NCBI GenBank assembly: GCA_035235625.1
Contig: CP141142.1
Coordinates: 30,204,995-30,268,994, forward strand
Direction: 5' to 3'
Source: Saururus chinensis
Lineage: Eukaryota > Streptophyta > Magnoliopsida > Piperales > Saururaceae
Length of the DNA: 64,000 nt
Part shown: one piece after another, positions 25,726 to 37,439 of the stretch
Position numbering within the stretch: the first letter of the stretch is position 1
Layout: every line of letters begins with the position of its first letter
Program-made: the position numbers and the translations under genes
The notes under the pieces: model-generated
Told to the model about the DNA's origin: nothing
The model's input: only the letters and a program-made list of their open reading frames with translations
The model's database searches: none

Positions 25726-26105
25726 TTTTGTCATTCTGAACGACGAAATCAACTTAAGCTGATTTCGTCGTTTAGAACGATGAAATCCATGTTATTGCCG
25801 AGACCGAAAGACGAAATGGGACAAGTGTGGTAGTTTCGTCATTCAAAACGATGAAATCAGCTTAAGTTGATTTCGTCGTTTAGAACGACGAAACCGGGTC
25901 AACTTAAACTTTTTTGTCGTTTAGAACAACGAAATCGTTTTGAAACCAATTTCGTCGTTCTAAACTACGAAATAAACTTAAAAATTTAAAAAAAAAACCA
26001 CGCTAGCGCCTGCATGGCAAAAAGGAACACCACTTTGGAAAATATTTCCCAAAGTGGTCTATTTTGGTAAATATTTTTTTTAATTATTATTTTAATAATT
26101 TTCCC
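25726..26105 (-). repeat. Right TIR of PMD-MULE copy 1 with palindrome array
   Basis: Mirror of 19176-19524. Palindrome units start at about 25726, 25763, 25834, 25871, 25912 and 25950, followed by the near-terminal palindrome at about 26029-26056 and AT-rich sequence ending AATTTTCCC. The innermost unit (25726) has no clear partner in the left TIR. Confidence 0.9.
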
Positions 26106-26114
26106 TTTATCTTA
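26106..26114. repeat. Right target-site duplication of PMD-MULE copy 1
   Basis: tttatctta, identical to 19167-19175 and directly outside the right TIR. Confidence 0.94.
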
Positions 26115-29100
26115 TTTCCTTTCCCAACATCTAACCCTCCAATAGAAACATCCCTGTCTTTCATTCCTTGTCTCTTTTCTTCATTTAATGTTTTTCCTTC
26201 TCAGCTCTTGCTCTTTGATTTGGTGTGTCCCTTTCTTTTTGTCCATACGATTTCTAAATAACTCGTGGCCACCTCGTGAGTTGCTTGCTCATCATCCACA
26301 TGTCTAGATATGTTTGCCAACCCTACACAAGACAATAAGAGAAATCATAGACATATAAATAATATCATTCAATTACACACTTAAACTAGCAACTTAAGAC
26401 AATGATAAATAAATAAATACAACATATTTCTCACCTAATATTAATACACCTTAATTGCCCCTACTTTAACCTCATTCTACATTAGCAAATAGGGTAAAAT
26501 GGCATGTAAAGTGGATATATTTCAAGCATATCAAATATCCCCAAACCTATATTTTGTTCGTCCTTAAGCAAAACTAAAATAAAAACAATTGAAAATAAAA
26601 CTAACTAGTCCACTTACATAGAAAACTGACATTGCATTTAGCATATGCAACAAGCTTTTAAACCCCTAGCTTACACTAGTGGCGAGTTGTAGTCTCGTGA
26701 GGATTTTTAGTGAATATACCCACAACATTTAAAATTAAAAAAAATAAAATAAAATTAAAACTAATATAAATATACAAATAACTCCTCTTAAACATGTGAC
26801 TCCATTTAGCAAAATTAGTTATATTATGTGCAACAAAGAGTAAAACTTGACTTCTTAATAAAAATTCACTCTAACAATTTCATATTGGTGGCAAGTGCTC
26901 GAATTTAGTATAATAGCTTTAAAAACAAACACTACCCAGTGGTTACACAATCCTAATCTCATGAATCTAACAACTCAATGCGTCTCACATCAACTAAGCA
27001 ATTTAAATTTGGCACTCATTAAACAAACATTGGCATTCATTCGTCCTCAAGATATCATAATAGCTAGATGTGAAAAAACTTCCTTGAAAAGTAAACACCC
27101 AAAATAACTTGTCACACATTTAGGATACAAATGCATAATGAGCTATTTAATTATCTTTTATTTTTTATATGACATGTGCATAGCTTAGCCTTCTTAAGCT
27201 TTCTTTAAGATTTGTGTAACAAGTTTTAAGTTAGTAACTCCCAATCCAATTGGCTCAGGGCACTAAATGTTAAAGCACCATTCATGCTTGATAACTTGAA
27301 CTAAATAGGCTACAAGGCTAAGCGTATCCTAAAAAAGCTAACTCTATCTTTAGACTTAAACACCCTATAGTTAGTGAGACACGTTGAGGCCCAGTCTATT
27401 GAGTAGAGAGACTTTGTCTTAAACTTTTTACAAATTTGCATTTAATTTTTTTCTACTTCATGTTTTTCTCTTTTTTTTTATTGAGCACATTATACACTTA
27501 ACCTTAATTACGTTAACAGAAAATCTTAGAATGATTTAGAAACCATGAATGGTCAAGCACAACACTATCATGATAACTCAAGTACTACTAGATCATACCA
27601 AAGTTTTACTCTCATAAATTTTTTTTACTTAGATTCAATGATATCCACTAAGATGAAAAACCATAATTAAAGGTTCACATTTTGACTTTGACAAATGTCT
27701 TTCTAGTTTTGCAAAATAGAAGCATAAACTACCAACATGATGCAATCAAAATAAAAGCCATTAAATGAGTCAAGTTATATAACATTTTGTAAACCACTTG
27801 ATATCATTAAACATAGTCACATATATAAAGGAGCATCAATGTAAATAGCCAAAAGAAAAATAAGAACAATCAATTTGTTTTTCAATATTCTTTTATATCA
27901 CTAAACATAATAGCTACAACTACGATACAAATAACTATCAAAAATTTCTATCCACACCCCCAAACCTAAACAAAACATTGTTCTCAATGTTTTAAAATAA
28001 AGACAAAAATAAAATGCACTACTTAATACAAGGAGAAAAAATAACGAAAGAAAAGATATTACCTCTATCGATTATGAACTACTAGAGTTTTATCACTGTC
28101 AGAAGTAAGCAATAATAGGCAAGAAAGCTAACAATAAACAAGTAAGGGTGACTAAAGAAAGTACCAGATAAGCACCCCCAACTCAAGGCTATAGCACAAC
28201 ACAAAGATAAAAAGTAGGTAACAAATAAAACAACTAAGACAAACTAATGGAACTAAACAAATAAAGCACAAAAACTAGGCTGCCTCCCAAGGGCGATAAG
28301 TTTAAAGTCTTCAACTTGACCTACCCACAATTCACTCAGGATATATAAAGTTTTCTAAATGCTCAATTATCTCATCCCTATCGATCACTTCCTCTAGGTA
28401 TGGCTTCAACCTTTGACCATTAACCTTACAAACACTACCATCTTTAGTGTTTTTGATCTCAATAGCCCCATGGGTAAACAATTGTGTCACAATAAAGGGA
28501 CCAGACCATTTAGAACATAATTTTCCTAGAAAGATATGAAACCTATAATTGTATAACAATACTTTCTGATTAGGCTCAAAGGACTTGTGCAAGATTGATT
28601 TATCATGAAATATTTTTGTCCTTTCTTTATAATTTTTTGCATTTTCATAAGCATCATTGTGCTTCTCTTCCAACTCATTGAGTTGCAACTTATGATGTGA
28701 CCCAACCTTGTTCATATCAAAGTTAAAAGCTTTGATAGCCTAGGAAGCACAATGTTCCAATTCCATAGGTAAATGATAAGTTTTCCCAAAGATAAGTCTA
28801 TAGGGAGACATTTCAATTGGAATTTCAAGCATTATTCGATAAGCCTAAATAGCATCATTTAATTATTTTGACCAATCCTTATAGTCAGGTTGAATTGTTT
28901 TCTCTAAAATGTGCTTAATCTCCCTATTAGAAACTTCTAATTGTCTAATTGTTTGTGGATGAGTACCCCTATCACTTATAATTGCATGAGGATTACGAAA
29001 ACAAGAAAATATATTTTCTTTCAAGAACCGGACCACAACCTTGTGATCATTAATTTTACATGGAATTGCCTCAACCCACTTGGACACATAATCAACAGCA

Positions 29101-30290
29101 AGAAGGATGTACAAATAATCAAACAATGGGGGAAATGAGCCCATGAAGTCAATACCTCAAACATCATATAGTTTAACAATAAGAATGTTAGTAAGGGGCA
29201 TCATGTTTCTATGAGAAATAGTACCCATACGTTAGCATTAGTCACACTTAGTACAAAAGTCATGGGTGTCTCTAAAAAGTGTAGGCTAATAGAATTCACA
29301 TTACAAGAACTTTGCAATAGGCTTCCTGGCGCCAAAATAACCACCACATGCATGCACATGGCAGAAGGAAATAATACTATGAACCTCAATCTCTAACGCA
29401 CATCTCCTAATGACCTAATATGGGCAATACTTAAACAAGTATGGATCATGCCAAAAAGATGCTTAACCTTAGCAAAGAATTTAGATTTATGTTGCTTAGT
29501 CCAATGTTCAGGAAGTTGACCAGTAACAAGATACAACATTTTCAGAATCTTTCTTATCTCTAATCTCAATATCAAACTCTTGTAGCAATAGCACCCAATG
29601 TTATCATGTGGGGTTTAGTGTCTTTCTTTGAAAGAATATACTTCAAAGCTGCATGATATGAAAACATTATTACCTTGGATCCTAAGAGATATGATTGGAA
29701 CTTGTCTACAACAAAGACTATAGCCAATAACTCCTTTTTAGTGGTGGAGTAATTCAGCTGAGCATCATTGAGAGTTCAACAAGTATAATGAATGACATGG
29801 GGAACTTTACTCACCCGCTGCCCTAAGATAGCTCCAATCACATAATCGGATGCATCACACATAAACTCAAAAGGTAAATTCCAATCAAGTGGTTGGATGA
29901 TGGGGGCAGATGTTAAGAACTATTTAAGCTTGTCAAAAGCTTGTAAACATGCCTCATCAAAGACAAAGCAACATCTTTGCTAAGTAAATTGCATAAGGGT
30001 CGGGAAATTTTGCTAAAGTCTTTAATGAATCTCCTATAAAACTAAGCATGGGCAAGAAAAGATCTGACTTCCTTCACCGTCCTCAGTGGAGAGAGACTAG
30101 AAATCAAGTCTACTTTGGCCTTATCAACGCCAATGCACCTACTTGAAATAACATGCCCAAGTACTATTCCTTGACAAACCATAAAGTGACATTTATCCTA
30201 ATTTAGCACAAGATTTATTTATTTACACCGTGCCAGAATAAGAGATAAATGATGTAAACAATCCTCAAAAGAGAACCTAAACACAAAAAA
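26115..30290 (-). mobile_element. Ty3 (Metaviridae) LTR-retroelement fossil, Athila/Tat-like, truncated
   Basis: Minus-strand order: the end of reverse transcriptase and RNase H (about 30290-29600), integrase (about 29150-28860), and the integrase C-terminal part (28332-28715). After pol comes a GGGAGGCAGCCTAG-like phrase (about 28270-28300), similar to the conserved post-pol box of Athila/Tat elements. It is followed by about 2 kb of AT-rich sequence with a GGACGAACAAAATATAGG-like stretch (about 26530-26570). The 5' half (gag, protease, first part of RT, left-hand LTR) is missing beyond 30290. Broken in many places and old. Its 3' end may continue left of the nested PMD-MULE. Confidence 0.8.
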
Positions 30291-32620
30291 AAACATCCAT
30301 GAAGACTTTGGCCTTATCGGTGGATCTACTGATGGGCATTGGTGATCTTGCTGACATGCTAGTGAGGTGGACTTTACTAGTCATCCCACTGTTGGTGAGG
30401 GTTCGAAGCGTTAGTGGACCTACCAATGGTCATTGGTGATCTAGCTGACCTATCGATGAAGTTGTCGATGGTACTGCACTGCTTGGATTTCAATGTAAAT
30501 CATAGCAAGTAATCACCTATATAGAAATTACATATAATTGCATGATTTTTAAGATTTTGTATGTGTATAAAATGTTGAATAAGCACGTACTATGTAAGGG
30601 TTAGTAAACCCTAATGGTTGTGTATGAAACCATGAATGTGATTATTTGGTCACCTCGAACCGATGCATCTAGCACTAAAGGATCAAGATTCCTTGTGCCT
30701 TATTGGCTCCTCAAGTGATCCATTTAGACATTAAGAACAAAAGGGTATGGTATGAAATTGGATCATGGCGTTTCAGCTCTCTAGGGATGGGAGTTATGTA
30801 GAGCTGCTTCTCTATCTATAGAGTCCGATTCCGATAGACTAAAGCATAAAAAGATGATTAATCATGTGCAACACAATATAGGAGAGCTCTCTAAGGATGA
30901 GAGTTATGTAGAGTTTCTTCTCTGTCTATGGAGTCGGATTCAGATGGACTAGAGTATAAAAAGATGATTAATCATATGCAACACAATATAGAAAATTTTG
31001 ATGATCATGGTAGGCAAAATCTGGGCACTAGGGTCCATGAGCCCTTATTTCATGTTATAGATGGGATAGGGCAAGCTTCATGCAAAGACTAAGGTTAAAT
31101 TGTGGTACTCCAATGTCTAATTGAGTAAAAACTCTTAGATGAGGTTATCGTGTCTAGAAAACCCTAATAGGGAGTTACATGTTATAAGTATTCTTGACAC
31201 CAAAGTTATGTGTGCATTTTGTTATCTACATCATTAATATTGACTTTAACCACATATTCTCTTTCAGTATGTATATCAAATTATTTGTTTTCTTTATACT
31301 ATAATTCCACTTAGTATACCTGTATACTTAGCTTCCTTTGTGGTGCAAGTTCTCAAGGGTGAAGACAATGGGAAAGCTGTAATTGTAGAGCAAAGTGTAC
31401 CTTCACTTTGCTAATTTATTTTCCATATAGGGTTGATGTTAGTCATGAGAGTGTTGTGGGTTCTATATATATTTTAATTTTTTAGATATTTAGATGATTA
31501 TTTATTGTGATATTATAATAAGTATTTTGTGAAAAGATGATTCTTATTTCCCCAATTTTATATTTTAATATTTTATGAATACATCATATGATTTTATCTG
31601 CTACATAGTGTGAAGTGGAGTGTTTACAATTTTTAAGTGAAGGCAAATATCTTTCTTGAAAAATGGTTGTAAAAATTTGGGGTGTAATAATTAGGGCCTA
31701 TGATATGGGACATAGGTACCGGTGGGGACTGTAGGGTTGATGTTCCCCTACATGTCGGTTAGGTTAACTATTTGCCAACATCAATATAACTGAGTGAGTT
31801 AGGTCATGATGTTGGCTATGTTATTCTGATTAAGGTAAATTTAGTTAATAAGCTTGTTATATGACACATGTATTAGGTATGGAAGATATCCTAATATGTA
31901 ACAAGATAACAAGTGGGAATGATTTAGGTTGTAGACAAGATGGAGTTTATAAATGGGATGTGTTGACATCTCATGAATAATCAATTTTGTGTCAAGTGCA
32001 AACCTAAAAAATTACTAAATAGTCTAAGTGGACCCTGATGACAATAGAGGTTTGGTATATAATGATATCGAAACCGGTGTCAGCTGCAGATGGTCAGTTC
32101 ATTACAAGCCCTTCGACCAAGGGTGCTAGGAAAAGTGAAATACAAATTGATTTTACTTTTGTAAATCATGGTGTACAATTTACTTAAATATATTTTAGGC
32201 CGAATGCCTCCGGTTTGTTTAAAAAATGCTCACTATGACATAGAGGTAGTCAAGATTGATTTCAAGGCAATAAATTATATATACGTATTCTTAGTATGGT
32301 AAGAAACTATTGGATAAAGTAAGATGTTTCTAAACTAGCTATAATTGATGTATTGTGCATATGGTTCCTTTGGTTAAAATATATGATGCCTAGGTAGTTC
32401 ATAAAATTTCATTTTGTGATAGTATGCCCACTTAACTCAAGAATTTGGAATGAACTGCATTCATGTGGTATGAGCATATTGTTGCATGAGCATACTTAGG
32501 AAGCATGTAGATTGCATTTTATTATGTTCTAGAAAAGTAGTATGCGAGCTTACTGACTTTAGCTCATGGGTAGTTCAACACTGTGCGTATTTTGTATACA
32601 TAGTCTTTTTAAGAACAACA
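30291..32620. other. Intergenic repeat-derived DNA, no gene recognised
   Basis: AT-rich, with loosely repeated GGCATTGGTGATCT/CTGACCTATCGATG phrases at 30340-30480 and a 110-bp tandem duplication at 30775-30993. No conserved protein segment is seen on either strand. Confidence 0.4.
30775..30993. repeat. Two-copy 110-bp tandem repeat
   Basis: AGCTCTCTAGGGATGGGAGT at 30775 recurs as AGCTCTCTAAGGATGAGAGT at 30885. The two units end with CAACACAATATAG and are about 90% identical by eye. Confidence 0.9.
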
Positions 32621-34179
32621 AAAGATGGATGCATATGATTCTTTGTTGTTCAATGATCTTGTGCCTCAACTCATAGCCGCAGTTCCCCATGATTTTGAAT
32701 TATTTGTATTTATTTGGAAAAATTATTCTTATGTTGTGATTTATGAAAAATATCTAGGGAGCTTCGTCATGACAATAGTCATAAACACTAAGGATGATAT
32801 AAAGATTGCATTTGAACACATTAAGGCTAGGGCTATCAATAGGGTCAGGTTGGATTGGCCTTAACCTACCCTTAATGACCCAACACATGACCCTATTAAT
32901 TAAAAGGGTTAAATGTGCCAACCCTAACCCTACTTGGGTTGGGTCAAGTCAGGTCGGGTCGGCTTATGCGAGTAGCATAAGATTACTTTAATAATCTCAC
33001 GTGGCTCACATTTTCATCACATGAGGACTTTGGGGATGATAGATATGAAAGGTCAAACATTCAGAACTTGTTGGATCCAATTCCTAACCTATCTGAGTAA
33101 GGGAAGAGTTTTAAATATTCCTCACTCACCATGAGCCCAACGTAAAGAACTCATGAGGGCCATTTATCAATGAGATTGATGACGCACATGCTAGCGCATA
33201 CTAGCATTAGTATCATTGACACTAGCGTGTGTTAGCATGTGCACCATCAATCTTAAAAATCAATGGTCTCTAGGCATTCCTTATGTCAAGCTGATGCTGA
33301 GCATGGAGTATGAAAAACTCTTCCCTGGGTATAATTTACAAAGGTAAATATTTGCCACATGTAGGTAAAATTATTGTGCAATTACATTGAAATTATTTTA
33401 TCAAAGTATTAAAGTATATTATTATGTTTAAATGTTTGGATGGTGTACTTTATGGGTTAACTTGTTCATTTATAAATTTGACATACATGTGAAAATGTTT
33501 GTGTTGTAATGTTCAAATGATTTGATCATATGATAAAGTTGAATTATCAAATTATTTTGATTTCATTGTTGTGTAAAAATGAGTTAACAAATTATTTTGA
33601 ACATGTCAAAAATCCAAGAACCGGGTTAGAATTGCCACTCATTAACATAGATGACAACGACGACTCAGAAGACTTTATGATCACTGCCATGTTTGTGGAC
33701 AACTGTGACAAAGTGACCAAATTGGGGGCTAAGATTCTAAACATAGTGCAATTTAGAGAAATTTGGGCCGACTAGACCATAAAGAGAAACAAACACATTA
33801 AATTTGTAGATGGAGATCATTTGATGTACACCACCAAATGTGAGTACAAGAACTATGGTCTTGAAACAAGCACGATTGAGTGATAATCACGAGGTTGGTA
33901 TATAAGCACACATGTTTTTTTGGAACTAATTCGATTTATCTTGAAACAACAATGTACAAGTGGATTACAAGGAAGTGATTGGGATTGCACAAAAATTATT
34001 AGCATATCATTGTAGTCATTGAAATTCTACATAGAAAAGGAATGGGGAAACATTCGTATATGGAAGCATGGTGCTCAAAAGAGCCTCTCTTTAAGATTAT
34101 TGAAGGAAACCCAAACGAATCGTATAGAACATCTACATGAAAAGACTTGGAGAGGTCAAACCCAGCACCATGCTAAGGT
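32621..34179 (+). pseudogene. Repeat-derived region with a possible MuDR N-terminal fragment
   Basis: At about 33620-33885 a frame reads INIDDNDDSEDF, then FREIWAD, a stop, TIKRNKHIKFVDGDHLMYTT and KCEYKNYG. The last part is reminiscent of the N-terminal region of MuDR/FAR1-type transposases (basic-aromatic stretch, then Cys), but the second Cys and the Trp are not seen. The frame at 32625-32864 (MDAYDSLLFND...) is unrecognised. At 32826-32972 a TAGGGTCAGGTTGG/GGGTCGGGTC-rich stretch resembles hAT-type remnants. Overall a decayed transposon patchwork; the MULE assignment is tentative. Confidence 0.35.
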
Positions 34180-37075
34180 TTACATCAAATAATTTAACTA
34201 AACAAAAGAAAATATTCCTTATTTGGAAAAATATTTGAATGATTTCTCTTAAAAGGTTTATGCTAAAAAATATACTATGCCCCATTCTGAAAAACATTTG
34301 AGCCCACTAGATCAAATTATTTAACACAACAAAGGAAAATATGTCCTCTTGGCCAAAACCTTTGAACCATTTGAATCTCTAATGCTTCAATACAAAACAA
34401 CTCACTATGCCCAATCTTGAAAGCTTTTGAACAAACTAGCCAAACATTTAAACACACAATGGAAAATATGCCCTTTTGGGCAAAACTTTTCGAGTCGGAA
34501 TCGGTGTTTTAAAAACCAGCCCAAACATTGACCGGATTAGTGTCCGGGCTGGATCAACCGGGGGTTAACCTAGGTCAACCCCGAGTTGACCCAAGTTATA
34601 TAAATACATAGTCCATCCCAAGTCCCAAACCCTAATACCATCAACGACGGCGACGGGCCGACAGCTCCACTCTTCCCCTCCAGCCTTCCCCTCCCTGCCT
34701 CCCTAGTGCCCCGGCCACAACCTTGACAGGCTAACAAACTTGATCGATCGACGGGATACGACCTTTCCCCCTTCCCCCTTCCCCTCCCTCTCCTCCAGGT
34801 AGCCTGGACCTACCTAATCACGACCACTTTCTTCCCCCTTCCCCTCCTTGGCGGCCCGACGACGAACCCAATGGCCTCTTCCCCCTTCCCCTCTGTCTCT
34901 TCCTCGATGGCCTGGCCCAAAGCCCCAAACTTTCTTCTACTTAAGCTAGTACTGCTCAGCACATCCCTTCCAAGCTCCAGCCATCAATTGAAATCTGCCC
35001 GCCCCAAGATGGCTCTTCCACTCTTTTGTGGAGTCCTCCCCACCATCTATTGCCACCAACTGATGAGGCAGCCACTCAGCAATGAAAAGCTTCCGATTCC
35101 GAAGCTTGATAGAGATGTACAAGGTGGAGGCGCCCTTCAAGATCACAACGTCAGGAGGACAAACATGATATCTCTGCCAACTAGCACTGGCCGAGTGGCT
35201 GCAACTGGAATGCTGCGATGGCCAAATGAATCAACAGAGAATCGCCTCACTTCGCCACTCACAGTTGCCTCCAAATCGCTCAGTGATGACGATAGGTCGA
35301 GGACTCGATTCGTAACATTTTTTTTAGAAGTAGGATCAGATCGGAACACCGGGTAACTGGTTTATCCACCTGGGTCACGTTGGCCCAGCTGAGTTAAATT
35401 GGCCCGAAATTTAAACTAAACTAGACCATTTTTTAATAACGGGTTCGGTTGAACCCGGTCGAACAAGCTAGTCCGGTCCGGTTTTTAAAACACTGGTTGG
35501 AATCGACATGTAAGAAACCTAATTCTAAAAATATGTGAACCAACTAGATCAAATAGTTTAACACAATGAAAAAAAATAAGCCCATTTTGGCCAAAACATT
35601 TGAACCATTTGCATATCTAATATTTCAATACAAAACAACTCACTATGCTCAATCTTGAAAGCTTTTGAACAAACTAACCAAACATTTAAACAAACAATAG
35701 AAAATATGCCCTTTTGGGCAAATCTTTTTTACTATTGGAGTCGACACGTAAAAAACCCAATTCTAAAAATATTTGAACCAACTAGATCAAATAGTTTAAC
35801 ACAATGAAAAAAAATAAGCCCATTTTGGCCAAAACATTTGAACCATTTGCATATCTAATATTTCAATACAAAACAACTCACTATGCCCAATCTTGAAAGC
35901 TTTTGAACAAACTAACCAAACATTTAAACAAACAATGAAAAATATGCCCTTTTGGGCAAATCTTTTTGACTGTTGGAGTCGACACGTAAAAAACCCAATT
36001 CTAAAAACATTTGAACCAACTAGATCAAATAGTTTAACACAATGAAAAAAAATAAGCCCATTTTGGCCAAAACATTTGAACCATTTGCATATCTAATATT
36101 TCAATACAAAACAACTCACTATGCCCAATCTTGAAAGCTTTTGAACAAACTAACCAAACATTTAAACAAACAATGAAAAATATGCCCTTTTGGGCAAATC
36201 TTTTTTACTATTGGAGTTGACACGTAAAAAATTCAATTCTAAAAACATTTGAACCAACTAGATCAAATAGTTTAACACAATGAAAAAAAATAAGCCCGTT
36301 TTGGCCAAAACAATTGAACCATTTGCATATCTAATATTTCAATACAAAACAACTCACTATACCCAATCTTGAAAGCTTTTGAACAAACTAACCAAACATT
36401 TAAACAAATAATAGAAAATATGCCTTTTTGGGCAAATCTTTTTTACTGTTGGAGTCGACACTTAAAAAACCCAATTCTAAAAATATTTGAACCAACTAGA
36501 TCAAATAGTTTAACATAATGAAAGAAAATAAGCCCGTTTTGGCCAAAACATTTGAACCATTTGCATATCTAATATTTCAATACAAAACAACTCACTATGC
36601 CCAATCTTGAAAGCTTTTGAACAAACGAACCAAACATTTAAACAAAAAATAGAAAATATGCCCTTTTGGGCAAAACTTTTTGACTGTTGGAGTCGACACG
36701 TAAAAAACCCAATTCTAAAAACATTTGAACCAACTAAATCAAATAGTTTAACACAATGAAAAAAAATAAGCCCGTTTTGGCGAATACATTTGAACCATTT
36801 GCATATCTAATATTTCAATACAAAACAACTCACTATGCCCAATCTTGAAAGCTTTTGAAAAAATAGACCAAACATTTAAACAAACAATGAAAAATATGCC
36901 CTTTTGGGCAAAACTTTTTGATTGTTGAAGTCAACATGTAAAAAATTCAATTCTAAAAACATTTGAACCAACTAGATCAAATAGTTTAACACAATGAAAG
37001 AAAACAAGCCTTTTTTGGCCAAAACATTTGAACCATTTGAAAACTTTTAAACCCAAATAGATCAAATGATTTAAC
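34180..37075. repeat. 238-bp satellite array, interrupted by a hAT-like element
   Basis: The anchor AATTCTAAAAA recurs at 35521, 35759, 35997, 36235, 36473, 36711 and 36949, exactly 238 bases apart each time. One further unit lies at about 34270-34501, and eroded copies lie at both edges (34180-34270 and 37030-37075). Units are about 93-98% identical in the middle. Each unit has two related halves of about 119 bases: TTTGAACCAACTAGATCAAA with CCCATTTTGGCCAAAA, and TTTGAACAAACTAACCAAAC with CCCTTTTGGGCAAA. No coding frame runs through it. Confidence 0.95.
34502..35495. mobile_element. Non-autonomous hAT-like element (994 bp) with GC-rich cargo
   Basis: The ends read CGGTGTTTTAAAAACC on the left and, inverted, CAGTGTTTTAAAAACC on the right. 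Flanking 8-mers gtcggaat (34494-34501) and gttggaat (35496-35503) match at 7 of 8 positions, as expected of a hAT duplication in the satellite. The interior switches from AT-rich satellite to a pyrimidine- and GC-rich block (34640-35340) with open frames on both strands (161 codons at 34871-35356 on plus; 68 and 66 codons on minus), none recognised. The block looks like captured host DNA, by composition only. Confidence 0.75.
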
Positions 37076-37439
37076 ACATTTTCACATAGACGATTTACCA
37101 AATGGTCTCAGGCAACTTTCTAAGCTTTCACCTCCTTAGCATATTGTTTGTGCTTGTATCCCCCTTCTATCCTCTCTCCCTCCATTGCCTCTAGCGCTCA
37201 TGAGCTAGCGAATAATCCTCTCTTTTCTCCCAATCAAATGAAACAAAAGGGTGTCATGGTCTTAGGCACTTCTTGCCTCCACACATGAAAGAGAAAAGTT
37301 CCATCACCTCTTGAGAGGTAGAAAGTTCGACCCTTTCTGACCTTGTGACATCCTCTGACGGAAGATCCACCATGCATTTGTTTGCTTATGAAAAAGGACA
37401 AGTCAAACGATTTGCTTGTCAAGGGAGGAGTCTAACATT

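Larger units (their letters stand above)
19176..26105. mobile_element. PMD-MULE copy 1: MULE carrying transposase and plant mobile domain genes
   Basis: A 6.93-kb element with inverted ends (GGGAAAATTATT on both sides) and a perfect 9-bp target duplication (tttatctta at 19167-19175 and 26106-26114). Both genes lie on the minus strand: the transposase first (24884-22041), then a PMD gene (21944-19708). TIRs of about 350-380 bp contain a chain of small palindromes. PMD proteins (the MAIN/MAIL1 family) are known to travel in MULEs and Ty3 elements. In-frame stops in both genes suggest this copy is non-autonomous. It is related to, but distinct from, copy 2 at 41457-45889. Confidence 0.94.

Noticed and set aside
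34871-35356. 161-codon plus-strand open frame as a host gene
   Set aside because: It lies wholly inside a hAT-like element, has no recognised domain and overlaps minus-strand open frames in GC-rich sequence; the openness follows from composition.
34180-37075. CRISPR-like array, because of regular repeats
   Set aside because: The units are 238 bases with no unique spacers, in plant nuclear DNA; it is a satellite.
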